Notes: generated from the sequence alone by a model not told the origin. 64,000 nucleotides of DNA from Multifurca ochricompacta (GCA_022496185.1 WTXG01000033.1:62001-126000), one strand, 5' to 3'; shown: positions 33,301-46,931, counted from the stretch's first letter. Numbers and translations are program-made.

Positions 33301-36174
33301 TCACCCTGAGAACACTTCTTCTTGACCGGCTCATCCTTTTTGACACCTCTGCTCCGGTCGCACGTGTTTCCAGGAATGATGCGGTATCCAGATGAGCCCA
33401 TATACGTTTGGTCCGGGTTCCTGCATACGCCAGCCGGGATTGGCTCAGGGCCAGTGGGAACGCACTCGTCGCCGTGACGAACATAATTATAATCACTGTC
33501 ACCCACCCAACGTCAATAGGCAACCCATAGAAAGGCAAAAAAAAATGTTAAGCGCGAACGCACGCACGCACCATTCGTAGTCCTCATCTTGACACGGGCA
33601 ATTCTCTTCGTGCTCAACGGGGTCCTCGAACTTTTCTCCGACGTAACAATCCGAGCCAGGCTTACGGCGCATATACCATTGCTAAAAAGAAACAAAAAAA
33701 TAAAAATAAAAAAAATAAATTCCCCGTGAGCGGCAAGAGAAAGCGCGAGTTGCGTCGCGTTGGATTAAACGTACCTTGTGGCCCATCAAACACTCTTTGT
33801 TCTTCGCTGTGCGCGCGTACCACCGCTCAAAGTCATTCTTACCACACTTGCGCCGACCTATAGGCGCAAAATCGAGAAAGACGGCGACGTAGCGGCCCTC
33901 GGGTGTCGCGTCCTGCCGGGAGAGTTGACCGAGCAGGAGGAACTTCTGTGAAGTCGAATCCTGGACGGTGGAGAGTGCGCGCGCGCGAAGGCGTATGCCG
34001 AGTTGGAGCGTTTTCCTTTTTTTTTTTTGGCGCGGTTGAGGGGGAAAAGGTGAGTTCAGCGTTGGTGTGGTTGACCTTTTATTATACGCGCAGAATTACG
34101 TACCATGTCCTGCCAAGATCAGTCGAATAACTGACAACATCGACCATCTCCTCGTCGTTCACGATAACGATGATGCCTCCCTGGTCGCCAAACTCGTATT
34201 TGTGAGCGTCGGGACGGACCATGGACCACGTCACGCCGGCGTCGGTGCTCAAGAACGTGTCCGAGTCTTCGTACGGACGGAGTGTGGGACCGATCGAGCC
34301 GACGCCCATCACGAATCCGGGCGCAGGAGAGGAGAATATGCGACCGAAATTGTGTGGGATGGTGACGGAGTGCAAGTGAAGGGAACAGACGTCACTGTCA
34401 GAGGGATTACAGTTGATTCGGTGACCCTCGCTGTCCTGTGAGGGTGGGCGGAGTGGGGACCATGAGCTTCCTGTTTGTGTGTTTGTTCAACCGTCAGTGG
34501 TATCAACTTGGTGCACAGAGAAAAGGCCGACGGACCGTCGTCAAAGGTGATAAGCGTCTTGAGCTGTTTCGGCACATTACGCCCCTCCACATCCTGCGCG
34601 TTAGCAACGATGTTCGCCAATCCAACACCCTCGATGCCATACAACGTCTCATAATCAATATAGCCCACTTCGTTCCGATTTGTGTCCTTCAAGCTCTCGA
34701 CGAAGAAAGTTCCGTTCGAGTTGCTCACGAATAGCGTACCCACCGCGCCGGAATCATTCAGGACGACGTCAACCCCGAGTGAGTGCGTAGTGCTCTCGAC
34801 GATCGTGTACGCATTTTCTCGGAGACGAGCGCTAGACGCATGTGGGAACTGAGTTTTGGCCCAGTCACGTGTGTCGACGGTAACGTAGAGCAGCATGTCG
34901 CTGCCCGCGCCTTCGCTCAGATCCTTCAACGCGACAACGCCAAATTTGGAGACGATCGCAAATGCAACCACGCCTCGTGCGCCACGGCCAATACCTAAAT
35001 CCTCTATACGCCTCTCATTCGTGAAGAAATCGGTAGATGAGAAGAGACGCGAAGAGGAAATAGAATGATAGCCAGTCGAAGAAGATGCGTCAAAGGCAAC
35101 GCAGTAAACCAAATCGGAGTGTGCGTCGTGTTTGAACTCTTTGGAGCTGTGAGCGAAGGTGCACTGCGCGGTCTCTGAGAGGAGCAACTTGGGTTCGTCT
35201 GAAAACGCCTCCTTGGTATAGTACGTCTGGTGGGTTGTGAGATGTTTTCGGCTTCAATCGCACAGAGGTAGTGTAGGACGCACCTCATCGTGGCAGATCG
35301 ATGACCAACCCCCCTCACGCTCACACTTGGTCCCTTGATAAAGCACATAGCCATATTTAGAGGAATCGGAATGGAAGGAGAGGGGGCGCGCAACGTTGGA
35401 TGGGGGCACGGGCATCTGGAACGGGCGCCACGATTGCCCGCGGTCTTCCGTCTTGTAGTGTGTCGTTCCGCGAGTAAGTACAAATGCCTAGGTGGAAAGG
35501 GCATCAGGAATGGCGCATTCAGACGCATATAAACAAGGATTGAAATGAAAGATGAAGATCATGCAAAGCCTGACTAGCTCAAATTGATTTTCTGCATAAG
35601 ATGTGGGATATGTAGATCGTGCACTTGGCGGCAGTGGGTTAAGCTTATAAGAACCATTAACCCTGGACAGTGGGACAGTAAGGCCGTACATGCAGTGCTG
35701 GTACATATTGTCGTCGTTGGCCGAAGCACAGTTGGAATTGAGAAAGCGATCGCCAACAGAGCCAAGAGAAAAGTACACTGGGGGTTTGTGTGATGAGATG
35801 AATGATGAATGCTCACCAAACGATTGTTAAACGGATGCTCTATGAACATGGCTGTTTCTCTTTGCGGTATATCGTCAACGCGCCGCCAGTTCTTGCCCTC
35901 GTCGCTCGATATGTAGAGGTCTCCTTGGACGACATCATGATATGCGACGTACTGGAAGCAAAATATCGAATGATTGAGCATCACCCCTCTGGACGCGTGT
36001 TCATGGTGTGATGAATATATGGCCACGCACCGTAGCATCGTCAAAGAAATAAAGTTTTGCGGGGAGATTTTGAAAGTAGTTAACCTTGACTTCAGGCTGA
36101 TTTTGTGCATGAACGAAGAGGAAAGGGAAGAAAAGGAGGGTAGCGAGCGAGAGAAGGAGGGTGGTCGCCCTCAT
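30313..36174 (-). CDS. VPS10: Vps10 sorting receptor (sortilin family), two Vps10 domains
   Basis: A late-Golgi/endosome receptor for vacuolar hydrolases. The start at 36174 gives a signal peptide ([20 protein letters not shown]). Two tandem Vps10 domains carry repeated Asp-box motifs, SxDxGxxW-like: [54 protein letters not shown]. Each propeller is followed by a cysteine-rich 10CC module ([14 protein letters not shown] in the first; [15 protein letters not shown] and [11 protein letters not shown] types). One membrane segment ([19 protein letters not shown]) precedes a cytosolic tail with basic, Ser-rich and acidic stretches, ending ILRFADEEE. About 15-20 short introns. Two propellers and one transmembrane helix is the standard fungal architecture. 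Confidence 0.93.
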
Positions 36175-37310
36175 GTCAGATTATAGCCCCCCCCCCTTAC
36201 CAGGTAATTGTAAGTGAGGTGATTATGTTGTCGGAAAATAAAAAGGAAAATCAATGAGGCCAATGAAGGCCAGAAAATAAGGAAGAACTATGGAGGAAGG
36301 GGGAAAGTTTGGAAACTGACGTGTAAGTGCAGGTGTAAAGTGTTGAATGAGCGTGGACGCTTGCAACTCGCGCTCAAGCTGTACTGGACTACGGACACGT
36401 ACCATTTGTGTTTTACTTTCCCTCCTCTGCTCTCTCTTATCTTTCATCGGTTCCTTGCACGTAGAAAGAAGGGTATCATCATTATTATTTACCCCCCCCA
36501 ACATCTATATCTACCGCTTTAAAGTGGTCGCGTCCGATTAGTTCAGTTAGTTAGGCACATGATTATGTCGACCCGAGATATATAATAACTATTCACGAGG
36601 TGTCATCTCCCCCTCCCCTCTCCATGTTATTGAAGTTGAGATTCAAGTAGTAGGGAAACACAGGTAGGAAGGGGGAGAAATGATGAGTTGGTGAGAGAAC
36701 AACATCCACTTATTATTAACGGCAACTCGCTAACCGAGGGCCAAGGAATCCTTCTAGTCTCGAAGTGAATGCGACTTGCCACGCGTATGCCTTTGGAATA
36801 GTATTCTTTTTGTTCTTCTTATATCACATCCGCTGCCGTCACTCATTATTATTAGAAGAAGAAGAGAAGGAAAAGAATGATGGGGGATAAAGTGACCTCG
36901 GCCCAGGTCAGGTCAGTCCCATAAGGGGAAAAGTGGAACGATTGGAGGTTGCGTGAGCCACGCCATGAACTTTCAAGTCAAGGTTTATTATTGCTGACCC
37001 TGAGTTTTCATAGGAGAATAAGGTGATATTATTTGAAGGGTGTGCGGTGGGGACTCAAGAGCTCAAGATTGAAGGAGACCAAGAGACAGATTGTCGAAGA
37101 GCGTGGTAGCCTGTCAATTTAAAAAAAATTAAAATAAATAAAAGAAAATCAAAGTGGTACGACCGACCGACGCCAACGGACTCACACCACATTTCATTTA
37201 ACCTCTCTTCTTTCCTCTTTCTCTTTCTCTTAACTCTCTTTACTCTTTCGATACCCCTCCCTTACCCCTCCCTTCCTTTATCTCATTCACTAGACCAAAC
37301 AGCAAATAAT
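36175..37310. promoter_or_regulatory. Divergent intergenic region of VPS10 and ERG9
   Basis: About 1.1 kb between two divergent start codons. CT-rich stretches precede ERG9 (37195-37280: CTCTTTCTCTTTCTCTT), as is common for fungal promoters. No TATA or sterol-response site could be assigned. Short ORFs here look spurious. Confidence 0.5.
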
Positions 37311-39228
37311 ATGGGCGCACTTGAAATAGTCACACTTGCCCTCACACATCCAAACGAATTCCGTATCCTTCTACAATTCTGGAATTATCATGAACCAAGA
37401 CGTGATATCACAAAAAAGGAGGAACACGCAACCTCAGGCTGGGATAGACCAACGATGCGTCGATGTTGGGAATTACTTGATCATAGTAGCCGTAGTTTTG
37501 CTGCCGTCATAAAAGAGCTCGATGGTGATCTCGCGCGAGTTGTGAGTTTTTTTTCTCAATTTCACACTTCAACATCAATCGCTCGCTCTTTCCTCTATCC
37601 CATACTCCGGCATATATGCCTATCTACTACCCTTTTTTATTGGCGTTCGCGTCCGCAGTAACGTCCGGCGGCACAATCTCCGGCGTCTGTCACTTCCGGT
37701 TCACTTTGAAGCCGCGCCACCTTTTGCTTCCCTTTGCTTGCTCTATTTGTTTCCCCTCGTACCTAGACAACAATGACTAACCCTAACTCAGATATGTCTA
37801 TTCTATATCGTCCTTCGTGGCCTCGATACCGTGAGGATGATATGACCATCCCAGACGATGTCAAACAACCTCTTCTCCGATCTTTCCACGAAAAGACCAT
37901 CACCCCCGGTTGGAGTTTCAATGGAAATGGGCCTGATGAAAAAGACCGCATTGTTCTTGTTGACTACCCCGTCATTGTCGAAGAACTCCTTCGTCTCGAA
38001 CCCGCGTACGTATGTCTCTTCTCTCTCTGATGGTCCCTGAAGGTTGACATGTCTATACCCACAGCTGCCGCGAGACATCGTCGATATTTGTCATAAGATG
38101 GAGACAGGGATGGCGGACTTTGCACACCGCGCCGCACTTTCATCCGAACCACTCGCTCTCAACACCATTGAAGAATACGACCTCTACTGCCACTATGTTG
38201 CAGGCCTCGTCGGCGAGGGTCTCTCTCGGCTCTTCTCAGCGACCAAGAAGGAGTCACCAAGGATTGCGCAACAACTTGAATTATCCAACTCGCTTGGACT
38301 GCTTCTCCAAAAGACGAATATTATACGTGATTTCCGCGAGGACGCTGATGAACGACGGTTCTTTTGGCCACGTGAGATATGGGGCTCAGCAGAATTTTCC
38401 CCTGATGGCCGGACGCCGGCAACGGACATACTACAATTATTACGAGAACCAAAACGAGCTGCTTGGGTGCAGAGCGCGATGGTCGTTGACGCGTTACGAC
38501 ACACATGTGACGCGCTTGACTACCTCCGCCTACTCAAGAATCAATCTGTGTTCAATTTTGCCGCTATCCCTGCCACGATGGCGCTCGCAACTCTCGATCT
38601 GTGCTTCATGAATACCACGATGTTTGAGCGGAACATAAAGATCCGCAAGGCCAAAGCAGCTGAGGTGCGACACCTTCTGATTTTTTATGCCCTAATAATA
38701 ATAGTAATAATAATAATAATTATTATTATTAATTATTAGCTCATCATGCGCTCAACAAACCCTCGCGAAGTCGCGCTCATCTTCAAAGAATATGCACGTT
38801 CAATTCACGCCAAGGCACACCCAGCCGATCCAAACTTCCTTCGGATCTCAGTAGCCTGCGCAAAGATTGAGCACTGGGCTGAACGAAACTACCCTTCATT
38901 CATTCGATTACCCTCTTCTTCTTCTTCTCCCTCTTCACCCACCGGTCCGTCCTTCGACCCCGCGGACGCCCGCTCACGGATCGCGATTGCGGACGCTGAG
39001 ACGGACCGACGGGCGACGGAGGAGAAACGTCTCTTGGAGATTCGTGAGCGTATCGCTGGCAACGCCAATGGTAATGGTAACGGTAACGATACCCTCTCAG
39101 CGGGCGCCTTGAAGCAGCAAAGTCAGGGACCTCCTTGGGACTTTTTAGCGTTTGTCGGTGCGGCAGTTTTCCTTGTCATGGCGATATCAATAGGCATCGC
39201 GCTTGCCATTTTGTATTTCACTGCCTGA
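37311..39228 (+). CDS. ERG9: Squalene synthase (farnesyl-diphosphate farnesyltransferase)
   Basis: Makes squalene from two farnesyl diphosphates, the committed step of ergosterol synthesis, on the ER membrane. The ATG at 37311 begins MGALEIVTLALTHPNEFRI. Exon 2 supplies the first Asp-rich motif (LDTVEDDMT). Later exons give YCHYVAGLVGEGLS, then LLLQKTNIIRDFREDADERR with the second Asp-rich motif, and PREIWG. The C-terminal exon has IFKEYARSIHAKA and ends in one hydrophobic membrane anchor (WDFLAFVGAAVFLVMAISIG) before TGA at 39226-39228. A Ser/Pro and Asn/Gly-rich insert precedes the anchor. Three or four introns; the one at about 38665-38740 holds an ATAATA repeat. Confidence 0.95.
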
Positions 39229-40170
39229 TGATGAACTTTTCTTTTTTTTTTTGAAGTAGAGGAGGAAATGGAATTTTGGGGTTAGCGCCTTTAAAAATTT
39301 TCTAATTAATTTTTTTTTGATCGAGCGAGCCTCTCTTTTTATTTTTTTTTGTGCATATGTATAATCATCCATCTATTACCACCACCAGTACTAGTATTTT
39401 ATTCTGGCTTTGTTCCCTCTCTTTTCTTTTTACGAAATTTCTCTCTATCTCTACACAAAGGAGAAGGAAAGCGTAAGCTTACTTTGTATTAGAATAGAGA
39501 CACAAACACAGTAACATTACATATAGACACGAAGTCTCTCTATATGAGCGCGCACGCAGGTTTGATGCATATTTTGTTTGTGTGTACATTATATCATTAT
39601 ATAGGTGAATAGGAGAGGAACGACCTGGGGGGGTTAATTGACATGCACACAAAAAAAAAAAAAAACAAATTTTAAATTTTTATCGGGGGAGAGGTTGTTT
39701 TGAAATGAAAAAAAAAAAGGGAAGGGATGATTGATGATAGATGATGATGATGATAGGATCGGTCGTCGAACACAAAAAAAACATAAAAGAAAAAGAAAAA
39801 GAAAAAGATAAAACGACGACGATGGTGATCATAATGGAGGGGGGAGGGCGGGGGGAACTTTATGTGTATGATATTACTAGTAGGTTATGTTTGTTATGAT
39901 AAAAAAAAACCCTATTTTGTGGAGAGAGAGGGGGGGGGAGGGGAGGGACCAGATAGTTCGTTCTTCGAAAAGTCGTCAAGCGAATACGGTGGTGGTTATA
40001 AACAACGCATGCACGCAAAGGTCACTTGTAAGTACTCTCGGTTTTTGGGGGTTGGGTTACAATATAATTTTTTTTTTTTTGGTTATCACTTTTTCCGCTT
40101 TGACGCTGTTGCGGGGGGGGTGGGGTGTTTATATGACAAGAAATTTTTGGTAAGCTCACAGGCCGTTCAT
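39229..40170. other. Gene-free low-complexity region
   Basis: Runs of A, T and G, short GAT repeats (about 39729-39755) and AGAAAA repeats. It lies between the convergent 3' ends of ERG9 and the RCC1/PHD gene. No supported gene. The last exon of the RCC1/PHD gene could extend into it. Confidence 0.45.
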
Positions 40171-42918
40171 TTAAAATAAATAATTTAAAAAAAACGCACC
40201 TGTCCCCCGCTTCGCATTCGTAGGCGCCTTACGCTTCCGCCCAATGTCTTCGTCTTCATCTTTGTTTTCCTCGTCTTCGTCATCATCATTATCGCCATCG
40301 TCGTCGTCGTCGTCGTCATCGTCTTCGTCGTCGTCGTCGTCATCGTCTTCGTCATCGTCACCGTCATCATCATCATCATCGTCATCAATATCATTATTAT
40401 CATCACCATCGCTAGAATTAAGCGCATCCACCTCGGCCGAAGCAACACCGCCAACCGGTGCACCCGGATGACGTATACACTCTGGGCAGAACCATTCACC
40501 ATCTGGGATGGCGGCTAGAGGTGGACTGAGACACGTATAGTGATATGGTTTGTCGCACTGCAAAAAAAAAAAAAAATACAAAACATACATACATATAGGT
40601 GAGATAGGGGAAAAGGAAGGGCTTGGGGGACAATGCAAGAATTTGAAAAAAAAACAAAAAACGCACCTTGTCACACGCGAGCGGGTCCCCATCGTCTTTA
40701 TGACATATCATGCACACGTCCGGCGTATCTAGCTCAAATGGGTGTCGTGGTAGATCAGAGTATTTTTCATTTGGCGTAACGAGGAAGAAAGTCGTATTTT
40801 GGCCTGCAGCCACGCTAGATCCACCCATCAGCAAATTAAATAATAATTAAAAAGAAAGTAAGAGAGAGACGAACTCAAATACATCGATGCCAATTAGTGG
40901 TTGATTGCGCTGCGGTTTGGTGAGACTCTTAGGCTCCTCGGGACCGGATCCGAGCTCGCCATTGGCCGCATTCTGACCCCATGCGATGGTCATCACCTCG
41001 CCTTCTTCTCATCTGGTGCCAGGGCAAAATGTGTGACCCCGCCACTGGAAGCGTGTTTCATCTTGCACCCCATCGTCTCATGTATAGGTCGGAAAGTAGA
41101 ATATGGTTGACCAGCCGAGCCTTTTTTTAATATTGATTCGTTAACGATGACCTGAGAGCTCTTTAAATGGTGCAAAATCATCATGCGCTTACCATCTCCC
41201 GTATTTTTCCACTGAAGTTCAAACACCCAAAGTCAGCACATATTAATCACAAGGAGAAAGATGAAAAAGAAGACAAGTGTAGACACACAAGTGGGTTTAG
41301 AAGTGGAAGCAAAGCAAGACTCTGATTTGATACAAGCAAAAAAAAAAAAAGCTGACCTTCCCCGCTGTGTAATACATGCCTTGTTGATCAATGACCACGG
41401 AACTTGAGGGACCTGCCGCGACCTTCGTGGCGAGATTTTGTTTGCTTGGCCCTGTAAACTGTGAGCGTATACATGAGCGCGCTCACGCTCGTGATAATTC
41501 GATTAAGATAGGACCTGCCTGAGGAACGACTTGGGGAGTTAAAACATCTTTCTGATTCCCCAGGCCAAGACGGCAGTAGCCATTGTAGCCCCAAACATAC
41601 ACCATGCTATGTTTTAAGATTTCCTTAAAATCAATTTTCCAAAAACAAAAAATAAAGATACAGAGAAGCGCGTGCGTACCTTTCCTCATCAAGTGCGATG
41701 CTATGTTGCTGCCCACACGCTATCTGCACAATCTTCTTGTCACCCAAACCTTTGACGGGGACTACGAGAGCCGTGAGCGTCTCAATCAACAATAATAATA
41801 AATTGAAAAAAAAGGTTATCCTCACTCGGCTCGCTTTCAATGTCGAATCCAGTCCGATTCCCCGTCGCGATGCGTTCTCCTGTGCGCCCATTGCCGAGCT
41901 GACCCTTCTCTCCGCTTCCGCATGCATAAACTGCGAAAAAAAAAAAAAAAAGAAGAAAGGTGCGCCGGTCAGCTACAGGCTCAGGCGCTGAAAAAAGACG
42001 CGCATCACGTGCTCTTTCCGTGCACGGTAAGGAATAGCGTGAACGTGATGCCCGCCGCAGCGGCGACGACGTGTTCCTGTACTCCCGTTTGTGGGTGTAG
42101 AGGTCCATGGACGAGCCTGAACGGGCTGACTTCTGGGCAAGGAGTGTGACCGCACTTCAAAAGTCAAAAAGAAAAAAAAAAAGTGGTTACATCTATATGT
42201 AAGAGAGAGAGAGGGGGTGATGAATCACACCTGACCAAGGGAGTTCAATCCGGCGGTCCACACGCGTCCATTACTGCCAACGAGAACGGAATGACTCCTG
42301 CCACACGCGGCGCTCACGAACACGGTTCCTGGAGGCGCGCCAAGGCTTGTGGCTCGCAAGGGGCGTGGTGCATTCTCTGAGATCGCATCGATGCCAGAAA
42401 CGCCAAGGGCGGCGGGCTGATTACGTCCGAACAACCACGCTGTGCCCTCTATGTCAAGCACGATCGTATGACAACCAGCGCAAGAAGTGTAAATCCCGAC
42501 GGCTTTTATGTTGCTCAGCGAGCGGAGGATGTGGGGCTCGAGTAAGTCAGGGTGTCTAAAAAAAAAAAAAAAAGAGAGCGGGAGAGATGGTGTTGGTGGA
42601 TTGAGATGGAGGGGGAGGGAGGAATGGAAGAGTTGAGCGTGTGTATGTATACAGGGTTTGTCTCCAAGATAACACGCACTTGGAATCTTCTGTCCTCCCA
42701 CCGCGTTCTTTACGACCCAGCTTAGGCCTACCTCAACATTTCAACAAACGTAAAATCGCACAGCCTCATGACGGATAGACACGCACCAGTCGGTACCCCC
42801 CGCGATCAAAACTAGAGACCAGACAAGAGCCTGAGTGTCGGTTCTTCCGTGGTATTGATCTATCTACATACCTCTTCCCCATTTCTGCGTGCCTGGGTTA
42901 CCACCCGAGGTGTGTGCG
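40171..42918 (-). CDS. RCC1-repeat protein with C-terminal PHD finger and poly-Asp tail
   Basis: A seven-bladed RCC1-type propeller followed by a PHD finger. The probable start (ATG at 42918) begins MSYAHTSGGNPGTQKWGR. Blades read PDLLEPHILRSLSNIKAVGI, HTIVLDIEGTAWLFGRNQ, ACGRSHSVLVGSNGRVWTAG, VYACGSGEKGQLGNG and YVWGYNGYCRLGLGNQ, with further blades up to FDVAAGQNTTFFLVTP. The PHD has the C4HC3 pattern CMICHKDDGDPLACDKCDKP, then YHYTC and WFCPEC. A very long Asp/Glu run and a basic KRKAPTNAKRG tail follow. The family is widespread in Agaricomycetes. A nuclear, histone-reading role is inferred from the PHD. The exact 3' end is uncertain because a GTGCGT donor lies after KRGT. Confidence 0.8.
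40272..40415. repeat. Trinucleotide repeat encoding poly-Asp
   Basis: A run of GTC/ATC/TTC triplets, about 140 bp, that reads Asp and Glu on the minus strand in the RCC1/PHD gene. It is a length-variable coding microsatellite. Confidence 0.9.
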
Positions 42919-44675
42919 TAGGACATGGTTTGGAACAACAAGAACAAGAACAACAAGGATAGACGCCGATAATTGGCGCTAGAAAAGAAAGAACCGCCTC
43001 CTCGGCGACCGTGTCCGAAACGGTAACAACCTGGTGTACCAATTCTGGACTCACCCCAGGAAATCGACCGAGTTGCGAACCAGTGCTGTTGTGTTTCTTG
43101 ATATCTTGAATTAAGGGAGTAAGTGGTAAGAGGGAGAGGAATGAAAATAGGGGAGGTGACCGGCGGCTTTGCCAGAATGGGAATCCCTCACCAGCACAAT
43201 CGGTGGTATATATCATACATATCACCATCATACACCGTTCACCTTGTAATCGTAGTAGTAGTTCTTCAACAACACAAGAAGTTCTTGACGTAGGAACGGT
43301 TGAGGTTTTTTTTTCGAGTTTTTTTTTTCTTTATTGAGTTTCGACAAAGCAGCGACAGCGACAGCGAAATACAAACGAAACAAAAAGCCAACCATTATAT
43401 CGTCTCCAATCCAATCTAATGACATTAATTTCTTCATCGGTTCGGTCGGATACAGAATGGGCAAAAAAAGAAAAAAGAGATCTTGAATAGTCAATCTCTC
43501 TTCCCAAGCTTACGCTGTAACGCATTATATTGTGTAACAAACTCGAATACGTGTATGTGTGGTACCGATACTTGGGGAAACTACATTCCGAATCCTCGGA
43601 TTTGAGCGTCATATCGAATCTGACGCCGTTCCAGCGTCAGCGCTTAAAGGTGCCGCAAAAAAAATAAAAAATTGAAAGTATTCATCCCCTTACAGCTAAA
43701 ACAATTTGGGTATCGTTACCCAAGGTGTAATGTTTTATGTGCTAATGGAGAATGGGTCCCTCTTTGCCTTCCAATCTTATGAGCTGCATCCGCACACGGC
43801 CAGTACGGGAACAGGGTGAGAGTGAGCATTTCTCATCGGTATCAGTCATGCGGCGTCACGGACTTATTCTGTTAGTCCGACTGCGCTCAGCGACTTGTGC
43901 GCCTAGAAGGGCGTCCGTTATCTCAACCAGATACGCCCGATGGTCGCCCCGATTAAAAGAAAGACAAAAAAAACGGAGGGTGCCATAAGCATAAGCATTA
44001 GCATAAAAATAAGCGCTGACCAAACCCAAGCAGAACCTAGGACAATAACATTCTTCTTCATCTTCTTTTGTCTTTGCGCCCTTACCCTAACGATCCTACA
44101 CACCTAGTTTAAGTCTCTTTAACCCCGAAGCAGTATAAATTGGGTACAAACCTGAGTATGAAAAAAAAAACACACAACCGTTCTTCCCACCACATTCTCC
44201 CCTGGGGAAAAAATGGGGATAGATTCCCCTTGATCACGGGTCCCCTGATATAAGGCATTCGTCACGAGGCTTGGGAAGTAAAGACGATAGCTCAGCAATT
44301 TATAGCACCGAGTTCCGGCAAGTTCGCGCCGATGGAATAATCTCGCAGTATTGAAGGAAAGGGAAATATACCGGCCAGCGGCTTAGCAAGTGCTTCCAAC
44401 GCAACGTCATAAGCTAGATAGGGAATGTGACTAGTGCACACCAAATTCCCGGTGAATAAGTCTCTTTTCACAAAGACTTTAAAGAAGTCGGTCTTTGGTA
44501 TTACTGGCCGGCAAAATCATGCCAGGGGGGTCAACTTGACCCAACCCGGGTCTCCATTTGAGGTTTTGCACAAGGCAGTAAGCGTGAAGGTGAACAAACC
44601 AGTTAAGTGAACCTTATAAGGCGCTTGAGCATGTGTGAGATTAAAAGATCCGCACTTGAGATCAAACAAATACAG
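42919..44675. other. Gene-poor region upstream of the RCC1/PHD gene
   Basis: A minus-strand frame at 42860-43231 contains a cysteine-rich stretch but overlaps the RCC1/PHD start and has no family signature. The rest (43240-44675) shows no supported gene. It includes the promoter of the RCC1/PHD gene and the 3' side of the oxidoreductase gene. Confidence 0.4.
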
Positions 44676-46931
44676 TTAGTTATGTTGTGACGTGCAAACC
44701 CAAAAAATGAAACATTGCAGAGTCTGGGATTCTAGGAAATTGACAGTGAAAGAGGACAATATAACAATGTGTGGCTCATCATCAGTACGACGCTTCACAG
44801 CGAGTTCCGTTAGGCAATTCTCTGTCTTTAACAGAAACGCCGACTGGTAGTCGTCCAGGCTCGTGAGATAATGCAGTGGAAGCCACGCTGGAAACTCCCA
44901 CTCTTGGTTCGTGATCTTGGACGCGATCATCCGCGCCACGATATCCGCGCTAATATATTTTGGGTTAGCAGAGTAGACACAGGAAGAAGAGGAAGAAATA
45001 TCACAAACCAGCCAAAGGCACGCGGCATCCCGTGGCCAGAAAACCCAGCGGCGATGTATTGACCCTCATATGGCACTCCTCCGAATTCGAATTTGTCTAG
45101 CACCGGTCCAACCTACAGAGAAAGGCTCTTATAAGGTGGGGGCCATGCAAAAAAAAAAAATTCAAAGTTTTAAAACGTACGAATGGGTCCCCGAGCTCAG
45201 TAAAACCCATGATACCTGTCTATTTGGAAGAACGATTGACAACGAAGGGAGGGGAGGAAAGAGGGAGAAAAAGTCAAAAACAAAAACAAAGCAATGCCCA
45301 AAATAAAATTTAAAAATAATCGCACCCATTCCATCTCCGGCTCGGAGCCATTCTCAAATTTCCCAGGGAACACCCCCGGAAGGAACGCCCTCAGTCGTCT
45401 TCCAACGACGGTATCCAAAACCGAGTCATCCGTCGTAGCGCCGCGCGCGCTGCCCTCAACAAGACGTTCACCACCGAGGATGACGAGAGGCCGTTCATCA
45501 GGAGCTGAACCTGGACGCACGAACCAATAGTCCATTCCATGATCGGCTGTGAACCCCGAGAGCGTTAGCTCCCGCGCAGGAACCGCCGCACGGATAGCGA
45601 TGACTTGTCCACGCGTCGGTACGATACCAGTGCGTCCCACGGAGAGTTGCGGGAGAAGGGCAGAAGCATACGCATTTGTCGCATGTACGACATGAGTGCA
45701 CCTCACTGAGCCGCGTGGAGTCTCCAGCTTCCAGCGGCGTGGGCGTGGAGACGAATGCGGGTCTTCAGTTTCTGGATCTGAAGATGGGTTTAACGCCGTC
45801 ACGGGCGTATGAGTGTGCAGCTTCACGGAGACCGCAGACGAGGCGTTCTGGGCGAGCTTGAAAAGATGGGTGACGAGTTTGAGCGGCCATATGGTGCGTC
45901 CTGGAAGACGAACGGCCGGGTATGACGCCCCATATGTCTGTGGAACATATATATATATATAATATATAATTATACATATACAAAAAGGCTCAAAACGGCA
46001 CGACGTTACCTTTTCAACTTCGCTCCGAGGGAGCCACTCTATTGCGGAGACGTCGATCCCTGCCGCCTTTGCGGCCTCGAATTCGTCCCGGGCTTTCTCC
46101 TCTTCCTCCTTCGTAAAGTATAAATTCGTGCGCACTCCCTCGACCAGATCAACTTCGTTCTCGAGCCCTGAGTCCTGCAACAAAGAGGCGATCGCTTCGA
46201 CGACGTGTTCCTCGATATGCACGGCCCTGATGGCATCGATTATACCCCACGCGGCTGTATTCCTCTGGAAACCCTGAAAATTGTGCGCTGAGAGGTGTCC
46301 TCCATTCCGGCCTTTAAAAAAAAAAAAATAATACGTGAGAAAATTTGAGCCGTATTGGATGTGTGTATGTATTTACCTGTCGCCCCAGAACCTGATAAGA
46401 AAGAAAAAAAAAAGAAAAAAAAAAAAAAGGACAAGAATCAATGGAGGGGGGGAGGTTGCGTTTTTATGAAAGAAGAACGAGGCAGGCATACTAACAAAAG
46501 TCCCGCGCCTCAAAGATAACGACACTCAACGGCTGACTTGGTCGTACGTGTGCGCCATCATCTCGCGCGAACAATTTTGAAAGGTGGTACGCGACTGATA
46601 CGCCAGTGATGCCCGAGCCGACGATGCAAACGTCCGCGTCGACGGTGAGGGGTCCGATGCTGCCTGCACGAGCGAGGGGGTTCACATCAGGTGCCGAAGC
46701 AGTCCAAAACGAGCTCGTGGCGTTGGACACGGGGAATGACCACCCTGACCCTGACTCGAACTCCTGGGGTGATGAAGGCGGCGAAACCATGGCTTGAAAT
46801 TGAGCTTGTGACAGCGGATGATCATACCAAGTCGTCGTTGTTATCGGTGACGAGGAAGCTAACGAACTCTGGGGGATGAAGACGAAGAAAGTGAGGGCAA
46901 GCAATTGGTAGATGCGGTTGAGTGTCATCAT
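44676..46931 (-). CDS. Secreted or membrane FAD-dependent oxidoreductase (DAO family)
   Basis: A DadA/sarcosine-oxidase-like flavoprotein; the substrate is unknown. The start at 46931 gives MMTLNRIYQLLALTFFVFIP, a signal-peptide-like segment. The N-terminal Rossmann fold has the dinucleotide-binding motif VDADVCIVGSGITGVSVAYH and then VVIFEARDFC. Further exons carry the DAO body (LPRSEVEKTYGASYPAVRLP; THVVHATNAYASALLPQL; GIVPTRGQVIAIRA; DYWFVRPG). The C-terminus has the second flavin-contact region with GFSGHGMPRAFG and ends about 60 residues after WLPLHYLTSLDD. About eight short introns. Some exon ends are provisional, including one at an AT dinucleotide repeat near 45950. Confidence 0.85.

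Noticed and set aside
43228..43612. Minus-strand ORFs upstream of the RCC1/PHD gene
   Set aside because: Low complexity, no recognisable domain, and frames change without plausible splice sites.
44280..44345. Possible tRNA-like sequence (TAGCTCAGCAATTTATAGCA, then AAGTTCGCGCC)
   Set aside because: The stems do not pair and box B departs from consensus. The 13-nt match to box A alone is not enough.
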